Positions 51,727-60,330 of a stretch of DNA of 64,000 nt are shown in pieces (positions within the stretch are counted from its first letter, which is position 1; every line of letters starts with the position of its first letter). The notes under the pieces were generated by a model that was not told the origin of the DNA, did no database searches, and saw only the letters and a program-made list of their open reading frames with translations. The position numbers and the translations under genes are program-made. The DNA comes from Iningainema tapete BLCC-T55 (GTDB taxonomy: Bacteria; Cyanobacteriota; Cyanobacteriia; Cyanobacteriales; Nostocaceae), in contig NZ_JACXAE010000088.1 in assembly GCF_014698965.1 (NCBI RefSeq), positions 22,171-86,170 of the forward strand, in the 5' to 3' direction.

Positions 51727-51801
51727 GTTGTGTGTGAGGAGTAAGTTGAGAAACAGAAAGCGCTAGGGGTGGAAACACGGCAACACTCCCTGGCGCTTTT
51801 T
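51727..51801 (+). ncRNA. Yfr2-family-like small RNA, copy 1
   Basis: A promoter with TTGCCT (51695-51700) and TATCTT (51718-51723) and a 17-bp spacer precedes a 75-nt transcription unit. The 5' part has GTGTGTGAGGAGT. The 3' part is a stem, AAAGCGC...GCGCTTTTT, enclosing a large loop with GGTGGAAACACGGCAACAC. The GGAAACA motif and overall plan fit the cyanobacterial Yfr2 family of abundant small RNAs. GTGTGAGGAGT (51732-51742) is the exact reverse complement of the Yfr1 core ACTCCTCACAC. The ending stem with T-run serves as terminator. Confidence 0.75.
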
Positions 51802-51887
51802 GGCGTTTAAAAGTAGTGAGTGCAGTACAGTTTTGAAACTGTCACCTAAAATACTTGTTTTTTAATTCAACCAGTGTTATTCTCTAA

Positions 51888-51960
51888 TTGTGTGTGAGGA
51901 GTCAATGTAAAGCAGAAAGCGCTAGGGGTGGAAACACGGCAACACTCCCTAGCGCTTTTT
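51888..51960 (+). ncRNA. Yfr2-family-like small RNA, copy 2
   Basis: A second unit has promoter TTGTTT (51855-51860) and TATTCT (51878-51883), again with 17-bp spacing. It shows the same GTGTGTGAGGAGT and the same stem and loop (AAAGCGCTAGGGGTGGAAAC), with a perfect stem AAAGCGCTAGGG/CTAGCGCTTT. It differs from copy 1 between GAGGAGT and the stem (TCAATGTAAAGC versus AAGTTGAGAAAC). This shows an older duplication with selection on the conserved parts. Confidence 0.75.
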
Positions 51961-51968
51961 GGTTGTTT

Positions 51969-52454
51969 TCACGATTCTTGAGCGATCGCCAAAACTTCTT
52001 CGTATAGTGGTTGACTGATTCGCGCACCTTTAACAATCAAAGCATCAAGAATAGGCTTAATTTGAGAAATTAATCCTTTGCTTTTGGCGACTAATAGTAT
52101 GCCAACTGTACCAGTAACAGGCAATTTTCGCGACTGAGCAACTTTTCTTCCCGCCAACTCATCAATGAGAACCCGATCTGCTTTTAATTGCTCAGCAAGA
52201 ATAATAGCTGCTCCCTCACCTAAATCTAACCCAGTTTCATTTTGTAAAATTGACAATTGTGCCTGATTTGCAATTGAGCGCACTTGAATCCAAGTTGCTA
52301 ATCTAACTAAAATTGCCGCTGGGTGTGTACCTGTCGTCACTTCATCGTACACCTGTTGAGGAATAATGATTTGTCCAAAAATATCTCGGAGCAAGTCCAT
52401 TTGTCCGACTTTGGCAAGTTCGCTCAAAGGAGTAGTGTTGGAAACAATAATCAT
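51969..52454 (-). CDS. DUF3368 PIN-like toxin
   Basis: This 161-residue protein fits the DUF3368 family of PIN-like nucleases. It has IIVSNTTPLSELAKVG (N-terminal strand with Asn/Thr rather than Asp), the region LGEGAAIILAEQL, and LIDELAGRKVAQSRKLPVTGTVGILL. It pairs with the UPF0175 gene upstream (4-bp overlap), a well-known toxin-antitoxin arrangement in cyanobacteria. Its role as an RNase toxin is inferred from the family. Confidence 0.85.
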   Translation of the reverse strand: MIIVSNTTPLSELAKVGQMDLLRDIFGQIIIPQQVYDEVTTGTHPAAILVRLATWIQVRSIANQAQLSILQNETGLDLGEGAAIILAEQLKADRVLIDELAGRKVAQSRKLPVTGTVGILLVAKSKGLISQIKPILDALIVKGARISQPLYEEVLAIAQES

Positions 52455-52744
52455 GGACGATGTTGCTTCAACAAAGCTAAGGTTTGAGCAACTTCTTGCT
52501 CTAATTCTTCCCTAGTTTGGTTTGGAAATACAGAGATATCATACTTTTCCATCAGTTCAATTACATCAAGTCGATGCATTCCTAGCAGTTCACCTGCTTT
52601 TCCACTACTGATGATACCGTGTTTCAAGAGTATCATTACATAAGCTTCTCGTGCTAGATGTTCTGCTTCTTGGTGATGAACTCCCGCAAGTTCAGGCAAT
52701 TCTCCTGTAACTTTTATTTCCAGTTCAGGCTGTTTGGTTGACAT
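52451..52744 (-). CDS. UPF0175 family antitoxin
   Basis: The 97-residue protein has a helix-turn-helix-like UPF0175 core (REAYVMILLKHGIISSGKAGELLGMHRLDVIELMEKYDI). It is the antitoxin of the DUF3368 protein and lies upstream with ATGA-type overlap. It probably represses the operon. Confidence 0.85.
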   Translation of the reverse strand: MSTKQPELEIKVTGELPELAGVHHQEAEHLAREAYVMILLKHGIISSGKAGELLGMHRLDVIELMEKYDISVFPNQTREELEQEVAQTLALLKQHRP

Positions 52745-52782
52745 ACGATATTAGTCGGGGTACTATGTATAATAATGATAGC

Positions 52783-53124
52783 TTAGTCTTCATCCAGAGC
52801 AGGAAAAGCTTCCTCGATTTTCCATAACTCATCTTTATTTTCAAAGAACCAAATACGGGTTTGGGGAGTCAATTTACTCCAGACATCCTCAATTGGTACG
52901 TGAGGAGATGCATACTGATACTCTTGCCCCAGTGCTTTTAAGTTTTGGGCTACATCATTAGGAATGCCAAACTCGTCTTGCCAGTCTACTTCTCTGTGTA
53001 CTCCAGATACTCCTTTGGCAGGATCGTAAATTAATTGTGCAGCTCTAACTAAGTCGGCAAAGTGTACAGCCTTGAGTTTGTTGAGTTTCTCAATTGGGAG
53101 CGATTTTTCGTTTTCTTGAGACAT
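52783..53124 (-). CDS. hypothetical protein, 113 aa
   Basis: This small acidic soluble protein starts at MSQENEKSLP (53124), which I prefer because the upstream codons are Cys-rich and unlike a true N-terminus. Segments such as LVRAAQLIYDPAKGVSGVHREVDWQDEF are ordered. No domain was recognised. It may be transcribed with the UPF0175/DUF3368 pair. Confidence 0.55.
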   Translation of the reverse strand: MSQENEKSLPIEKLNKLKAVHFADLVRAAQLIYDPAKGVSGVHREVDWQDEFGIPNDVAQNLKALGQEYQYASPHVPIEDVWSKLTPQTRIWFFENKDELWKIEEAFPALDED

Positions 53125-53214
53125 TGTTTTTGGAATGGTGATGATTTTTAGTAGTGCGTTGGACGTACAGCAGCGAGATTTCCACCCCAATGTCTCTAGT
53201 TTAGCGCATCGCTT

Positions 53215-53580
53215 CTAATCAGACTCTATCAGCACGGTTACAGCAGCTACAGCTATTAACATTTCGTCATTTTTATCGTTGAGTGAAGGAATTGCTTTAC
53301 CTTGAACTATCATTCCTCCAGTTTCTACGGTGAGGGTTTTTCGCCCAAATGGTAGCACAGCTAGTACTTCGTCTTCCCTTACTTGCTCTGGGTATGGTAC
53401 TGCTACTTTGACTTCTACTATCATTTCATTGGGATCGCTTAATCCTGCTATTTCTGTGATTCCAGGTAAAGCGTTGTGAGCGATCGCATTTCTTACTGCC
53501 CTTGCTGCTGCTACTGTCGGCTCTTGCCCATGTTGATCTATACCCATGCCCATTTCGATTATAAAGCGTTTGTGAGCCAT
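53215..53580 (-). CDS. Lin0512 family protein
   Basis: This 121-residue protein fits the Lin0512 (TIGR02058) family, with KRFIIEMGMGIDQHGQEPTVAAARAVRNAIAHNALPGI and VAVPYPEQV. It is a compact fold conserved in bacteria and archaea. The function is unknown, and homologues often lie near metabolic genes. It stands between a hypothetical gene and a divergent acetyltransferase. Confidence 0.82.
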   Translation of the reverse strand: MAHKRFIIEMGMGIDQHGQEPTVAAARAVRNAIAHNALPGITEIAGLSDPNEMIVEVKVAVPYPEQVREDEVLAVLPFGRKTLTVETGGMIVQGKAIPSLNDKNDEMLIAVAAVTVLIESD

Positions 53581-53639
53581 ATTTTCCGAAAATTTGTATG
53601 TAGTATGTGTAGTCTATAAATAGTCAAGTTGTGATGATT

Positions 53640-54518
53640 ATGAAACAGTATAGTTTGATGCGGTCGTTTTCGGAACCAGGTTTAAGCTCGCGCCTATTTA
53701 ATCTTTTGGAGATTGTTTTTGCGGAAATTGGTATTACTGGTGCTGCGGAATGTGCGAGAAGATTGGGTGCTGCTTGGGAAGAGGCTTCGACTCCTTTTAT
53801 GCGTTTCCAAGATGGGATGCTGGTTAGTCATGTGGGAGTTGTGGAAATTCCGCTGCAACTGATGGGAGAAAGGGTTACAGTAGCAGGAGTTCATGCTGTG
53901 TGTACTCATCCTGATTTTCGTCGGCGTGGCTACTACCGGGAGGTGATGACGCAGGTGCTAGACTATTGTGATGAGCGCTATAAGGCACAGCTTTTGACTA
54001 CATCACAACCTGAGTTGTATGAACCTTTTGGTTTTCGGGTTGTGAAGGAACATATTTTTACTACAAGTTGCGATTCCAAGGGTGGTGGCAATGGTTTTAG
54101 GTTACTTGATTTTACAGATGCTCTTGATGTAAGGAAGCTGCACCGACTTTTGGAAACACGGGAATCTGTTTCTGATATTCTTGGGGTACTCAATGAGAAG
54201 GCTGTATTTTGTGTCAACGAGGGAAGGAATCCTCTATACTATGCCCCTGATTTAGATGTGATGGTGGTGATGGAGGTTGAAGATAGTAAACTTAAGCTTT
54301 TTGATTTGGTGGGGACGAAGATTTGTACGCTCAAAGATATTTTGGCGAGGATACCCCAGCCGATTATAGAGGTGGAGATTTATTTTTGTGGCGATCGCTT
54401 GGATGTTGATGCCCAAGCATTACCGCATATACTCGATGGTGATTCCTTGCTGATGGTAAGGGGTGAATTTGTCCCATTTGGGCAGAAGTTCATGCTACCA
54501 CGTTCAACACGTTGCTGA
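53640..54518 (+). CDS. GNAT acetyltransferase with extended C-terminal domain
   Basis: This protein of about 292 residues has a GNAT core with MLVSHVGVVEIPL, the acetyl-CoA loop HAVCTHPDFRRRGYYREVMTQ (RRRGYY) and SQPELYEPFGFRVV. A C-terminal half (FRLLDFTDALDVRKL, DGDSLLMVRGEF) resembles SCP2-like extensions of Eis-type enzymes. The substrate is unknown. The ATG at 53640 is preferred over upstream GTG/ATG codons. It is divergent from the Lin0512 gene. Confidence 0.75.
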   Translation: MKQYSLMRSFSEPGLSSRLFNLLEIVFAEIGITGAAECARRLGAAWEEASTPFMRFQDGMLVSHVGVVEIPLQLMGERVTVAGVHAVCTHPDFRRRGYYREVMTQVLDYCDERYKAQLLTTSQPELYEPFGFRVVKEHIFTTSCDSKGGGNGFRLLDFTDALDVRKLHRLLETRESVSDILGVLNEKAVFCVNEGRNPLYYAPDLDVMVVMEVEDSKLKLFDLVGTKICTLKDILARIPQPIIEVEIYFCGDRLDVDAQALPHILDGDSLLMVRGEFVPFGQKFMLPRSTRC

Positions 54519-54601
54519 ACTTCTGCTACAAACGGTTGAAGTAGCCATGACTAAATTGATGTTATTATAGACATCAAAATAAACATCAACTTGGTGAGGT
54601 T

Positions 54602-54874
54602 ATGGAACGCACTATCCGTACAACCTTGACACTACCCGCAGAATTACTAGAAGCCACCGATAAGGCGGTACAGTCGGGAAAAGCTAAAAGTCGTAATGAT
54701 TTTGTAGCAAGGGCATTGCGGCGAGAATTAGCCGCACTAAAACGGGCAGAAATTGATGCGGCTTTTGCACAAATGGCTAATGATGCTGAGTATCATGCTG
54801 AAGCAAAAATGATTGCCGAAGAGTTTGCTTCATCAGACTGGGAAGCGTGGCAACTAGCGGAAGCTCAGTTATGA
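54602..54874 (+). CDS. ribbon-helix-helix antitoxin
   Basis: This 90-residue protein has a MetJ/CopG-type beta-ribbon (IRTTLTLPAELLEATDKAV) and helices (GKAKSRNDFVARALRREL), with a C-terminal toxin-binding tail. It pairs with a MazF-type toxin whose ATG overlaps its stop codon (ATGA). It should bind the promoter and repress it. Confidence 0.85.
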   Translation: MERTIRTTLTLPAELLEATDKAVQSGKAKSRNDFVARALRRELAALKRAEIDAAFAQMANDAEYHAEAKMIAEEFASSDWEAWQLAEAQL

Positions 54875-55239
54875 GACGTGGGCAAGTTTACGATGCTCGA
54901 CTTGAGCCGATAGAAGGTTCCGAGCAAGGGGGGAATCGTCCTGTAATTATTGTTAGTCGTGATGGTATTAATGCCAATAGTAACTTGGTAGTAGCAGTTC
55001 CTTGTACGACATATCGCCCGGAAAGACGAATTTATCCCAGTCAAATCTTGATTCCAGCACCAGATGGGGGACTAGATCGAGATACAATTGCACTGGGGGA
55101 GCAAGTACGGGCAATTTCTAAATCTCGACTTTTGCGCTGGCGCGGAATACTCTCTGATGCGGTAATGGCACAGTTAGATAAGGCGTTGCTGATTACTTTG
55201 GATTTGCCAGGACAATTTGATGAAGATAATGATAATTAG
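54871..55239 (+). CDS. MazF/PemK-type toxin
   Basis: This 122-residue endoribonuclease toxin has RRGQVYDARLEPIEGSEQGGNRPVIIVSRDG, the classic MazF N-terminus. AVPCTTYRPERRIYP and GEQVRAISKSRLLR follow. The start ATG at 54871 overlaps the antitoxin stop by four bases. It seems full-length. The neighbouring UTP-sugar gene is convergent. Confidence 0.88.
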   Translation: MRRGQVYDARLEPIEGSEQGGNRPVIIVSRDGINANSNLVVAVPCTTYRPERRIYPSQILIPAPDGGLDRDTIALGEQVRAISKSRLLRWRGILSDAVMAQLDKALLITLDLPGQFDEDNDN

Positions 55240-56117
55240 ATCCTAAAGTCAATTATTGTTTGCCGATAGGCGTCTGGCATTCCTGTGTCGAAGCATTTGC
55301 CGCGCACCATATATCCTGTCATGCCTTCTTCTTGGCGTAATCTATCTAGGCAAGTTGTTAATTGAAATTCATTCCGCTCGCGCAAGTTTTTCTGAATGTT
55401 TTCTGCGAGCAAGTCGAAGATTTTTGGTGTGAGTACATATAAGCCGAATATACATAAGAATTCATCCTCTGCCATTCCTTCTACACGTAAATTCTGACGA
55501 GCGTATTCAATGGTGGGTTTTTCGTAAATTTGTGTGAGGGAAAGAATAGAATTGTCTTGCCAAACTCCGGTGACACAGCCAGCTTTATGAATGATTTCTG
55601 CTGGCATTGTGGTTAAGGCGATCGCACTATGGTTTACTTGTGCGTATATATCTAAAATTTGACGAGAGCAAGATTTTTCTATATCAGATGTGTAAACATG
55701 ATCGCCTAGCATCAGCAAAAATGTCTCATCTTTCACCCAATCTTGAGCACAGTATACTGCATGACCGTAACCTTCTTGCTCTTCTTGGGTTAAAATTGTT
55801 ATCCTGTTGCCTAAATCTTGGAGATATTTGCTGTATTCCTGATTTTGGGGGGAAAGTTTTTGGAAAAGTTCTTTTTTCGGCGGATTTTTAAATAAATCTG
55901 TAAAAATTTCTTTGTCTTCAGGTTGTACCACAATGCCAACTTCTTCGATTCCGGCACTGATTGCCTCTTCCACAATTGCCAAAATTACAGGTTTTGCCCT
56001 ACCGTCGCGATCTATAATGGGGAAAAGTTCTTTTTTAACAACTTTGGTAGCTGGAAATAAACGAGTGCCAAAACCTGCCGCTGGGATTACAGCTTTTCTT
56101 ACTTTATTTTTTTGCAT
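55236..56117 (-). CDS. UTP-glucose-1-phosphate uridylyltransferase-like protein
   Basis: This 293-residue nucleotidyltransferase has the GalU-type signature PAAGFGTRLFPATKVVKKELFPI, the metal-binding MLGDHVY and KCFDTGMPDAYRQ. The family makes UDP-glucose from UTP and glucose 1-phosphate. Here it sits behind a GHMP kinase with a 14-bp overlap, so the substrate may be another sugar 1-phosphate made by that kinase. Residues IIDRDGRAKPVIL differ from the housekeeping GalU pattern. Confidence 0.8.
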   Translation of the reverse strand: MQKNKVRKAVIPAAGFGTRLFPATKVVKKELFPIIDRDGRAKPVILAIVEEAISAGIEEVGIVVQPEDKEIFTDLFKNPPKKELFQKLSPQNQEYSKYLQDLGNRITILTQEEQEGYGHAVYCAQDWVKDETFLLMLGDHVYTSDIEKSCSRQILDIYAQVNHSAIALTTMPAEIIHKAGCVTGVWQDNSILSLTQIYEKPTIEYARQNLRVEGMAEDEFLCIFGLYVLTPKIFDLLAENIQKNLRERNEFQLTTCLDRLRQEEGMTGYMVRGKCFDTGMPDAYRQTIIDFRI

Positions 56118-57150
56118 AAATTGTCAGTTTTAAACATTCCATTTGCGGAAAATCACGCTCAATGATTTCGATAACTTTTTGTTGCTTTTCTTCGTCTTTT
56201 ACTATAAATTGTGCTGTGCCATCACCTTGTGAACCTACACCTTTACCACCGAGAATATAAGGTTGAATTGGTTTATACTGAAGAAATTGGTGTAAAACGG
56301 GAGCAGTTAACTGTTCTGGACAAGCAGGTATAAGATGCTTATCGAATTCTGCCTGTGCTTGTCGCATCAGAATACCAAGTTTTTCTGCATCACCTTTTTG
56401 CAGCGCCTCCACTGCTGCTTGGGTAATTTGATAGCTGATGGAACCAAGATATTTTTGCACATTCGCTTGTACTTCGTTTGTGGCGAAGGGATAACACTTA
56501 TTAAGTTTACTGAGAATTTCTTGGGTATTTTTATCAGCACCAAGATCTACAATCACAAAAAATAGATTTTGTGGTACTTCTAACTCTATTACATCAGTGT
56601 CATTGCCATCAAATATTATAGCAACTGGGCGATTACCGTAAGCGCAAGCCTGATCCATCCGCCCACATCGCGAAGGCGTGGTAATTTCACCTAAATAGGC
56701 AAATTCCATCTCTTGGTGGATTGTCATTTTTAAGTCATACACCTGATTAAATGCTCTTGCTACCAGCACACAAATTGCTGCACTTGATGCCAACCCTTTT
56801 TTAATCGGTAAATCTGTCAAGTAATTGTCAATTTCCAACCCACCTATGTCGAAGTGAGAAAGACATTGATATGCAACACCTGCAGCATAACTAAAAAAAT
56901 TACCACTCTGGGCTATTGCTAGTAAAGTCTCCTTGTTCATTGGTATGGAGGTTTTATGAGTTTCGTCACCTTGTGAAGTGTGAATAATTAGGTGGGTGGG
57001 ATGGGGCAATACACGGGCATAAAGTCCCTGATTAATGCCACTTAGCAATGTGTAGCCCACCTCTAATTGAGGATTGAGGCGGCGATAACCTCCCGCCCAA
57101 TCACTATGTTCACCAAAAAAACACAACCGCCCAGGAACAAAAATTTGCAT
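56104..57150 (-). CDS. GHMP kinase, sugar kinase-like
   Basis: This 348-residue protein has the GHMP N-terminal motif PGRLCFFGEHSDWAGG and the ATP-binding loop KKGLASSAAICVLVARAF. A C-terminal GGKGVGSQGDGTAQFIV completes the fold. It resembles galactokinase, L-fucokinase or glucuronokinase-type sugar 1-kinases. The pairing with a uridylyltransferase (14-bp overlap) suggests conversion of a free sugar to UDP-sugar. The real substrate is not clear from sequence. It is the upstream gene of the pair. Confidence 0.8.
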   Translation of the reverse strand: MQIFVPGRLCFFGEHSDWAGGYRRLNPQLEVGYTLLSGINQGLYARVLPHPTHLIIHTSQGDETHKTSIPMNKETLLAIAQSGNFFSYAAGVAYQCLSHFDIGGLEIDNYLTDLPIKKGLASSAAICVLVARAFNQVYDLKMTIHQEMEFAYLGEITTPSRCGRMDQACAYGNRPVAIIFDGNDTDVIELEVPQNLFFVIVDLGADKNTQEILSKLNKCYPFATNEVQANVQKYLGSISYQITQAAVEALQKGDAEKLGILMRQAQAEFDKHLIPACPEQLTAPVLHQFLQYKPIQPYILGGKGVGSQGDGTAQFIVKDEEKQQKVIEIIERDFPQMECLKLTIYAKK

Positions 57151-57360
57151 CTATTTCATCCGGATATCTAACCGCCCTTTAGTTATAAATTAATATGCAC
57201 TATGGAAGTGTCTGATACTCTTTTGACGTTACAGACAGAAGGGTTAAATTACCATGCTTTGCTAAACTATTAACAGATAACTGCTGTAATCCACTAGGGT
57301 CAGTTAACAAACTGTCACTTACCAAGTGTACCGTTTAATTGCAGAAGCGATATCTTAATA

Positions 57361-57525
57361 AGTGCAAGGAGTGATACCTGTTCACCACATGTTTGCCACA
57401 AACATTTTCGTAAAACCTGTAATTTACAGGCAACTGCGGATTTCAACTGTTGCATCAAGCAAGTGAATTGGTATAAAGTTATACGGGGAAGCGCTTGGGT
57501 GAGCAAAACTCTCAAGTGCTTTTTC
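57361..57525 (+). ncRNA. candidate structured RNA with terminator
   Basis: A closing stem GATACCtgTTCAC (57373-57385) can pair with GTGAAttGGTAT (57463-57474). Inside it lie ATGTTTGccaCAAACAT, CCTGTAattTACAGG and a GCAAC...GTTGC hairpin. After it comes a terminator-like stem (AAGCGCTTGGG with TCAAGTGCTTTTT, 57489-57515). TATCTT at 57351-57356 could be a -10 box. It matches no RNA family that I know. The fold was made by eye. Confidence 0.4.
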
Positions 57526-57586
57526 GTGTAAAAATACCACTAGTTAGATCTTTAAGCACAAACTAATTGAAACACTGGCGTTGGGA

Positions 57587-57616
57587 TGTAGAGACGCGCC
57601 ATGGCGCGTCTCTACA
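57587..57616. repeat. 30-bp palindrome family copy
   Basis: TGTAGAGACGCGCCATG and GCGCGTCTCTACA, with compensating pair changes (GC for TT). Confidence 0.85.
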
Positions 57617-57656
57617 ATGGGTGCGCATCTGGTAAAAAAGAACAAAGAAAGATGGA

Positions 57657-57730
57657 AACCACAGATACACACAGATAAACACAGATAATAATGTAGAGAC
57701 GTTCCATGGAACGTCTCTACATCTGTGGTT
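57657..57730. repeat. compound repeat: palindrome inside an ACCACAGAT element
   Basis: AACCACAGATACACACAGAT and a later TCTGTGGTT form the arms of the ACCACAGAT repeat seen at 19938. A perfect copy of the 30-bp palindrome (57692-57721; TGTAGAGACGTTCC, GGAACGTCTCTACA) sits between them. One repeat is therefore inserted into another. Confidence 0.8.
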
Positions 57731-57756
57731 CTTATAAGCGCGTTATCAAAGAAGCC

Positions 57757-60330
57757 CTAACCAACGACAAAATTCACCAACTTCCCCGGCACAACAATCA
57801 CCTTCTTAATTTCCTTGCCTTCAATGTAACGCTGCACAGCTTCTGACTCACGGGCATATTTCTCCAATTCCACCTTATCAGCTTGAGCGGGTACTTGAAG
57901 ATCGCCGCGTTTTTTACCATTAACTTGAATCACCAAGGTAATTTCATCAGCTACCAGCGCCGATGCATCATACTTTTGCCAAGTTTGAATGTGAACCGAT
58001 TCTGTGTTACCTAATTGATGCCACAATTCTTCAGCGATGTGAGGTGCGAAGGGTGCTAGTAACAATACTAAAGTTTGAATACCTTCAGCATAAACTGGTG
58101 ATTCTTTGCAGCTTGCATCAGTAAGAGCGTTACTCAATTTCATCAATTCTGACACTGCTGTGTTGAATTGATATTCATCTTCCACATCTTCTGTGGCTTC
58201 TTTGATGGCGGTGTGAATTGCCCGTCGCAAATCTTTTTCTGGTTTCTGTAGAGACGTTACATGTAACGTCTCTACAGTGGGATGTCTGGTAAAATCACTT
58301 ACCAATCGCCAAACTCTGTTTAAGAAACGGAATTGCCCTTCAACATCAGCTTCATCCCATTCCAAATCTTTTTCTGGTGGTGCTTTAAATAAGATAAACA
58401 TCCGCGCTGTGTCTACACCATATTTCTTAATTACATCTTCAGGTGCAACACCATTACCTTTCGACTTGGACATGGTAGCATAAAGACGCTGCAACGGTTC
58501 CCCTGTTTGCGGATCGCGTGGATCGTCTGGGTTAACTAGATGAGAGGGAATCCATTTGTCTTTACCAGACTTGTTGGGATTCATGTAAGTTAAACCCTGT
58601 ACCATACCTTGAGTTAATAAGCGTTGGAAGGGTTCGTCAAAGTTTAACAAGCCTCGGTCGCGCAGTACTTTGGTAAAGAATCGCGAATACAATAAGTGTA
58701 AAATCGCATGTTCAATTCCACCAACGTATTGATCCACTGGCATCCAGTCGTTTGTTTTCGTGCGATCGAACACTTGGTTTTCGTTCTTAGCATCCGTAAA
58801 TCGCAAGAAATACCACGATGAATCAATAAATGTGTCCATTGTATCAGTTTCTCGCTTCGCCGGAGTACCACAACTTGGGCAAGGTACGTTTACCCAGTCT
58901 AATTTAGCCAAGGGAGAACCACCACGCCCTGTAAATTCTACATCTTCGGGCAAGACAACTGGTAAATCTTCCTCTGGTACTGGTACTGCACCACAGTTAG
59001 GACAGTAAATTATTGGTATCGGTGCGCCCCAATATCTTTGCCGAGAAATTAACCAATCCCGCAAGCGATACTGCACCCGCGCTTTACCAAAACCTTTTTC
59101 TTGGGCATATTCAACGATCGCACTTTTTGCCTCTGTCGAAACCATACCATCAAATGTTCCGGAATTCACAATCATTCCCGGTTCTGTATATGCCTGTTGT
59201 AGAGACGTTGCAGGCAACCTCTCTACATTATTGGGTGGCACAATCACCACTTTGATGGGCAAATTCTGTTCTTTAGCAAACTTAAAATCCCGTGCATCGT
59301 GTGCTGGTACACCCATCACTGCACCAGTACCGTATTCATACAGTACATAGTCAGCAATCCAGATGGGAATTTCTTCTCCTGTAAACGGGTTAATTGCCTT
59401 ACCACCAGTAGGGATACCACGCTTTGGTTTATCTTCAGCAGTACGCTCCAACTCACTTTGACTGGAAACTTCTTGAATAAACGCTTCCACTGCTGCAAGT
59501 TTATCTTGTGTAGTAACGCGCTTAGTTAAAGGATGTTCTGGTGCTAACACCACATAGCTTACACCATAAACAGTATCTGGGCGAGTGGTGTACACGCCAA
59601 TTTTTTCCTCCATCCCCACAATGGGGAATTCTAAATAAGCTCCGCTGGATTTACCAATCCAGTTTGCCTGCATTAACTTAACTCTTTCAGGCCAACCTGG
59701 TAACTTGTCAAGGTCATTTAACAATTCTTCAGCATAATCGGTAATCTTTAAGAACCATTGCCGCAAGAGTTTGCGCTCAACTTTAGCACCACTGCGCCAA
59801 GAAAATCCTTCGCTATCAACTTGCTCGTTAGCGACTACAGTTTGATCGACTGGGTCCCAGTTAACTGCTGCTTCTTTTTGGTATGCTAATCCTGCATGGA
59901 AAAATTGCAAGAAAATCCATTGCGTCCATTTGTAGTAGTCTGGTGAACAAGTGGCAACCTCGCGCTCCCAATCAATGTATAAACCGAGACGCTTTAATTG
60001 CTGCCGCATGTGGGCAATATTTTCGTAAGTCCACTTTGCTGGTGGTACGCCTCGATCAATGGCAGCATTCTCTGCTGGCAATCCAAAGCCATCCCAACCC
60101 ATTGGGTGCAGTACCCGATATCCCTGCATCCGCTTGAGGCGAGCAATCACATCCGTAATCGTATAATTACGGACGTGTCCCATATGTAGGCTACCAGATG
60201 GATAGGGGAACATGGACAAGGCATAGAATTTTGGCTTGTTAGTAGTTTCGCCTGTTTTATCCAAGCCTTGTTCAGTCCACGTTTTTTGCCATTTTTCCTC
60301 AATTTCTGCTGGGTTGTATCGAGACTCCAC
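57757..60330 (-). CDS. leuS: leucyl-tRNA synthetase
   Basis: This class I synthetase of about 857 residues has the HIGH motif in [14 protein letters not shown] and KMSKS in [11 protein letters not shown]. The editing (CP1) domain and zinc modules ([19 protein letters not shown]) are in place. The GTG at 60330 ([14 protein letters not shown]) is chosen because AGGAG lies 9 bases upstream. Two in-frame palindrome copies sit in the gene, at 59198-59227 ([10 protein letters not shown], in the editing domain) and 58247-58276 ([10 protein letters not shown], after the catalytic domain). The reading frame is otherwise intact, so the protein probably tolerates both. Confidence 0.95.
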   Translation of the reverse strand: MESRYNPAEIEEKWQKTWTEQGLDKTGETTNKPKFYALSMFPYPSGSLHMGHVRNYTITDVIARLKRMQGYRVLHPMGWDGFGLPAENAAIDRGVPPAKWTYENIAHMRQQLKRLGLYIDWEREVATCSPDYYKWTQWIFLQFFHAGLAYQKEAAVNWDPVDQTVVANEQVDSEGFSWRSGAKVERKLLRQWFLKITDYAEELLNDLDKLPGWPERVKLMQANWIGKSSGAYLEFPIVGMEEKIGVYTTRPDTVYGVSYVVLAPEHPLTKRVTTQDKLAAVEAFIQEVSSQSELERTAEDKPKRGIPTGGKAINPFTGEEIPIWIADYVLYEYGTGAVMGVPAHDARDFKFAKEQNLPIKVVIVPPNNVERLPATSLQQAYTEPGMIVNSGTFDGMVSTEAKSAIVEYAQEKGFGKARVQYRLRDWLISRQRYWGAPIPIIYCPNCGAVPVPEEDLPVVLPEDVEFTGRGGSPLAKLDWVNVPCPSCGTPAKRETDTMDTFIDSSWYFLRFTDAKNENQVFDRTKTNDWMPVDQYVGGIEHAILHLLYSRFFTKVLRDRGLLNFDEPFQRLLTQGMVQGLTYMNPNKSGKDKWIPSHLVNPDDPRDPQTGEPLQRLYATMSKSKGNGVAPEDVIKKYGVDTARMFILFKAPPEKDLEWDEADVEGQFRFLNRVWRLVSDFTRHPTVETLHVTSLQKPEKDLRRAIHTAIKEATEDVEDEYQFNTAVSELMKLSNALTDASCKESPVYAEGIQTLVLLLAPFAPHIAEELWHQLGNTESVHIQTWQKYDASALVADEITLVIQVNGKKRGDLQVPAQADKVELEKYARESEAVQRYIEGKEIKKVIVVPGKLVNFVVG
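58247..58276. repeat. 30-bp palindrome inside leuS (C-terminal part)
   Basis: TGTAGAGACGTTACATG with TAACGTCTCTACA, in frame in leuS after SDFTRHPT and before [11 protein letters not shown]. Confidence 0.88.
59198..59227. repeat. 30-bp palindrome inside leuS (editing domain)
   Basis: TGTAGAGACGTTGCAGG with CAACCTCTCTACA, in frame in leuS after VIVPPNN and before QAYTEPGM. One arm has a mismatch (CCTCTC). Confidence 0.88.

Larger units (their letters stand above)
57151..57756. other. long intergenic region with repeats and possible structured RNA
   Basis: This 600-base gap between two minus-strand operons contains a candidate structured RNA (57361-57525), a 30-bp palindrome at 57587-57616, and the compound repeat at 57657-57730. 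The first 200 bases show nothing clear and should hold the GHMP kinase promoter. Confidence 0.6.

Noticed and set aside
57301..57525. 6S RNA or tmRNA in the gap upstream of the GHMP kinase
   Set aside because: The arrangement of hairpins does not match the long rod with central bubble of 6S RNA, and there is no tRNA-like end as in tmRNA. It is kept only as an unclassified candidate.
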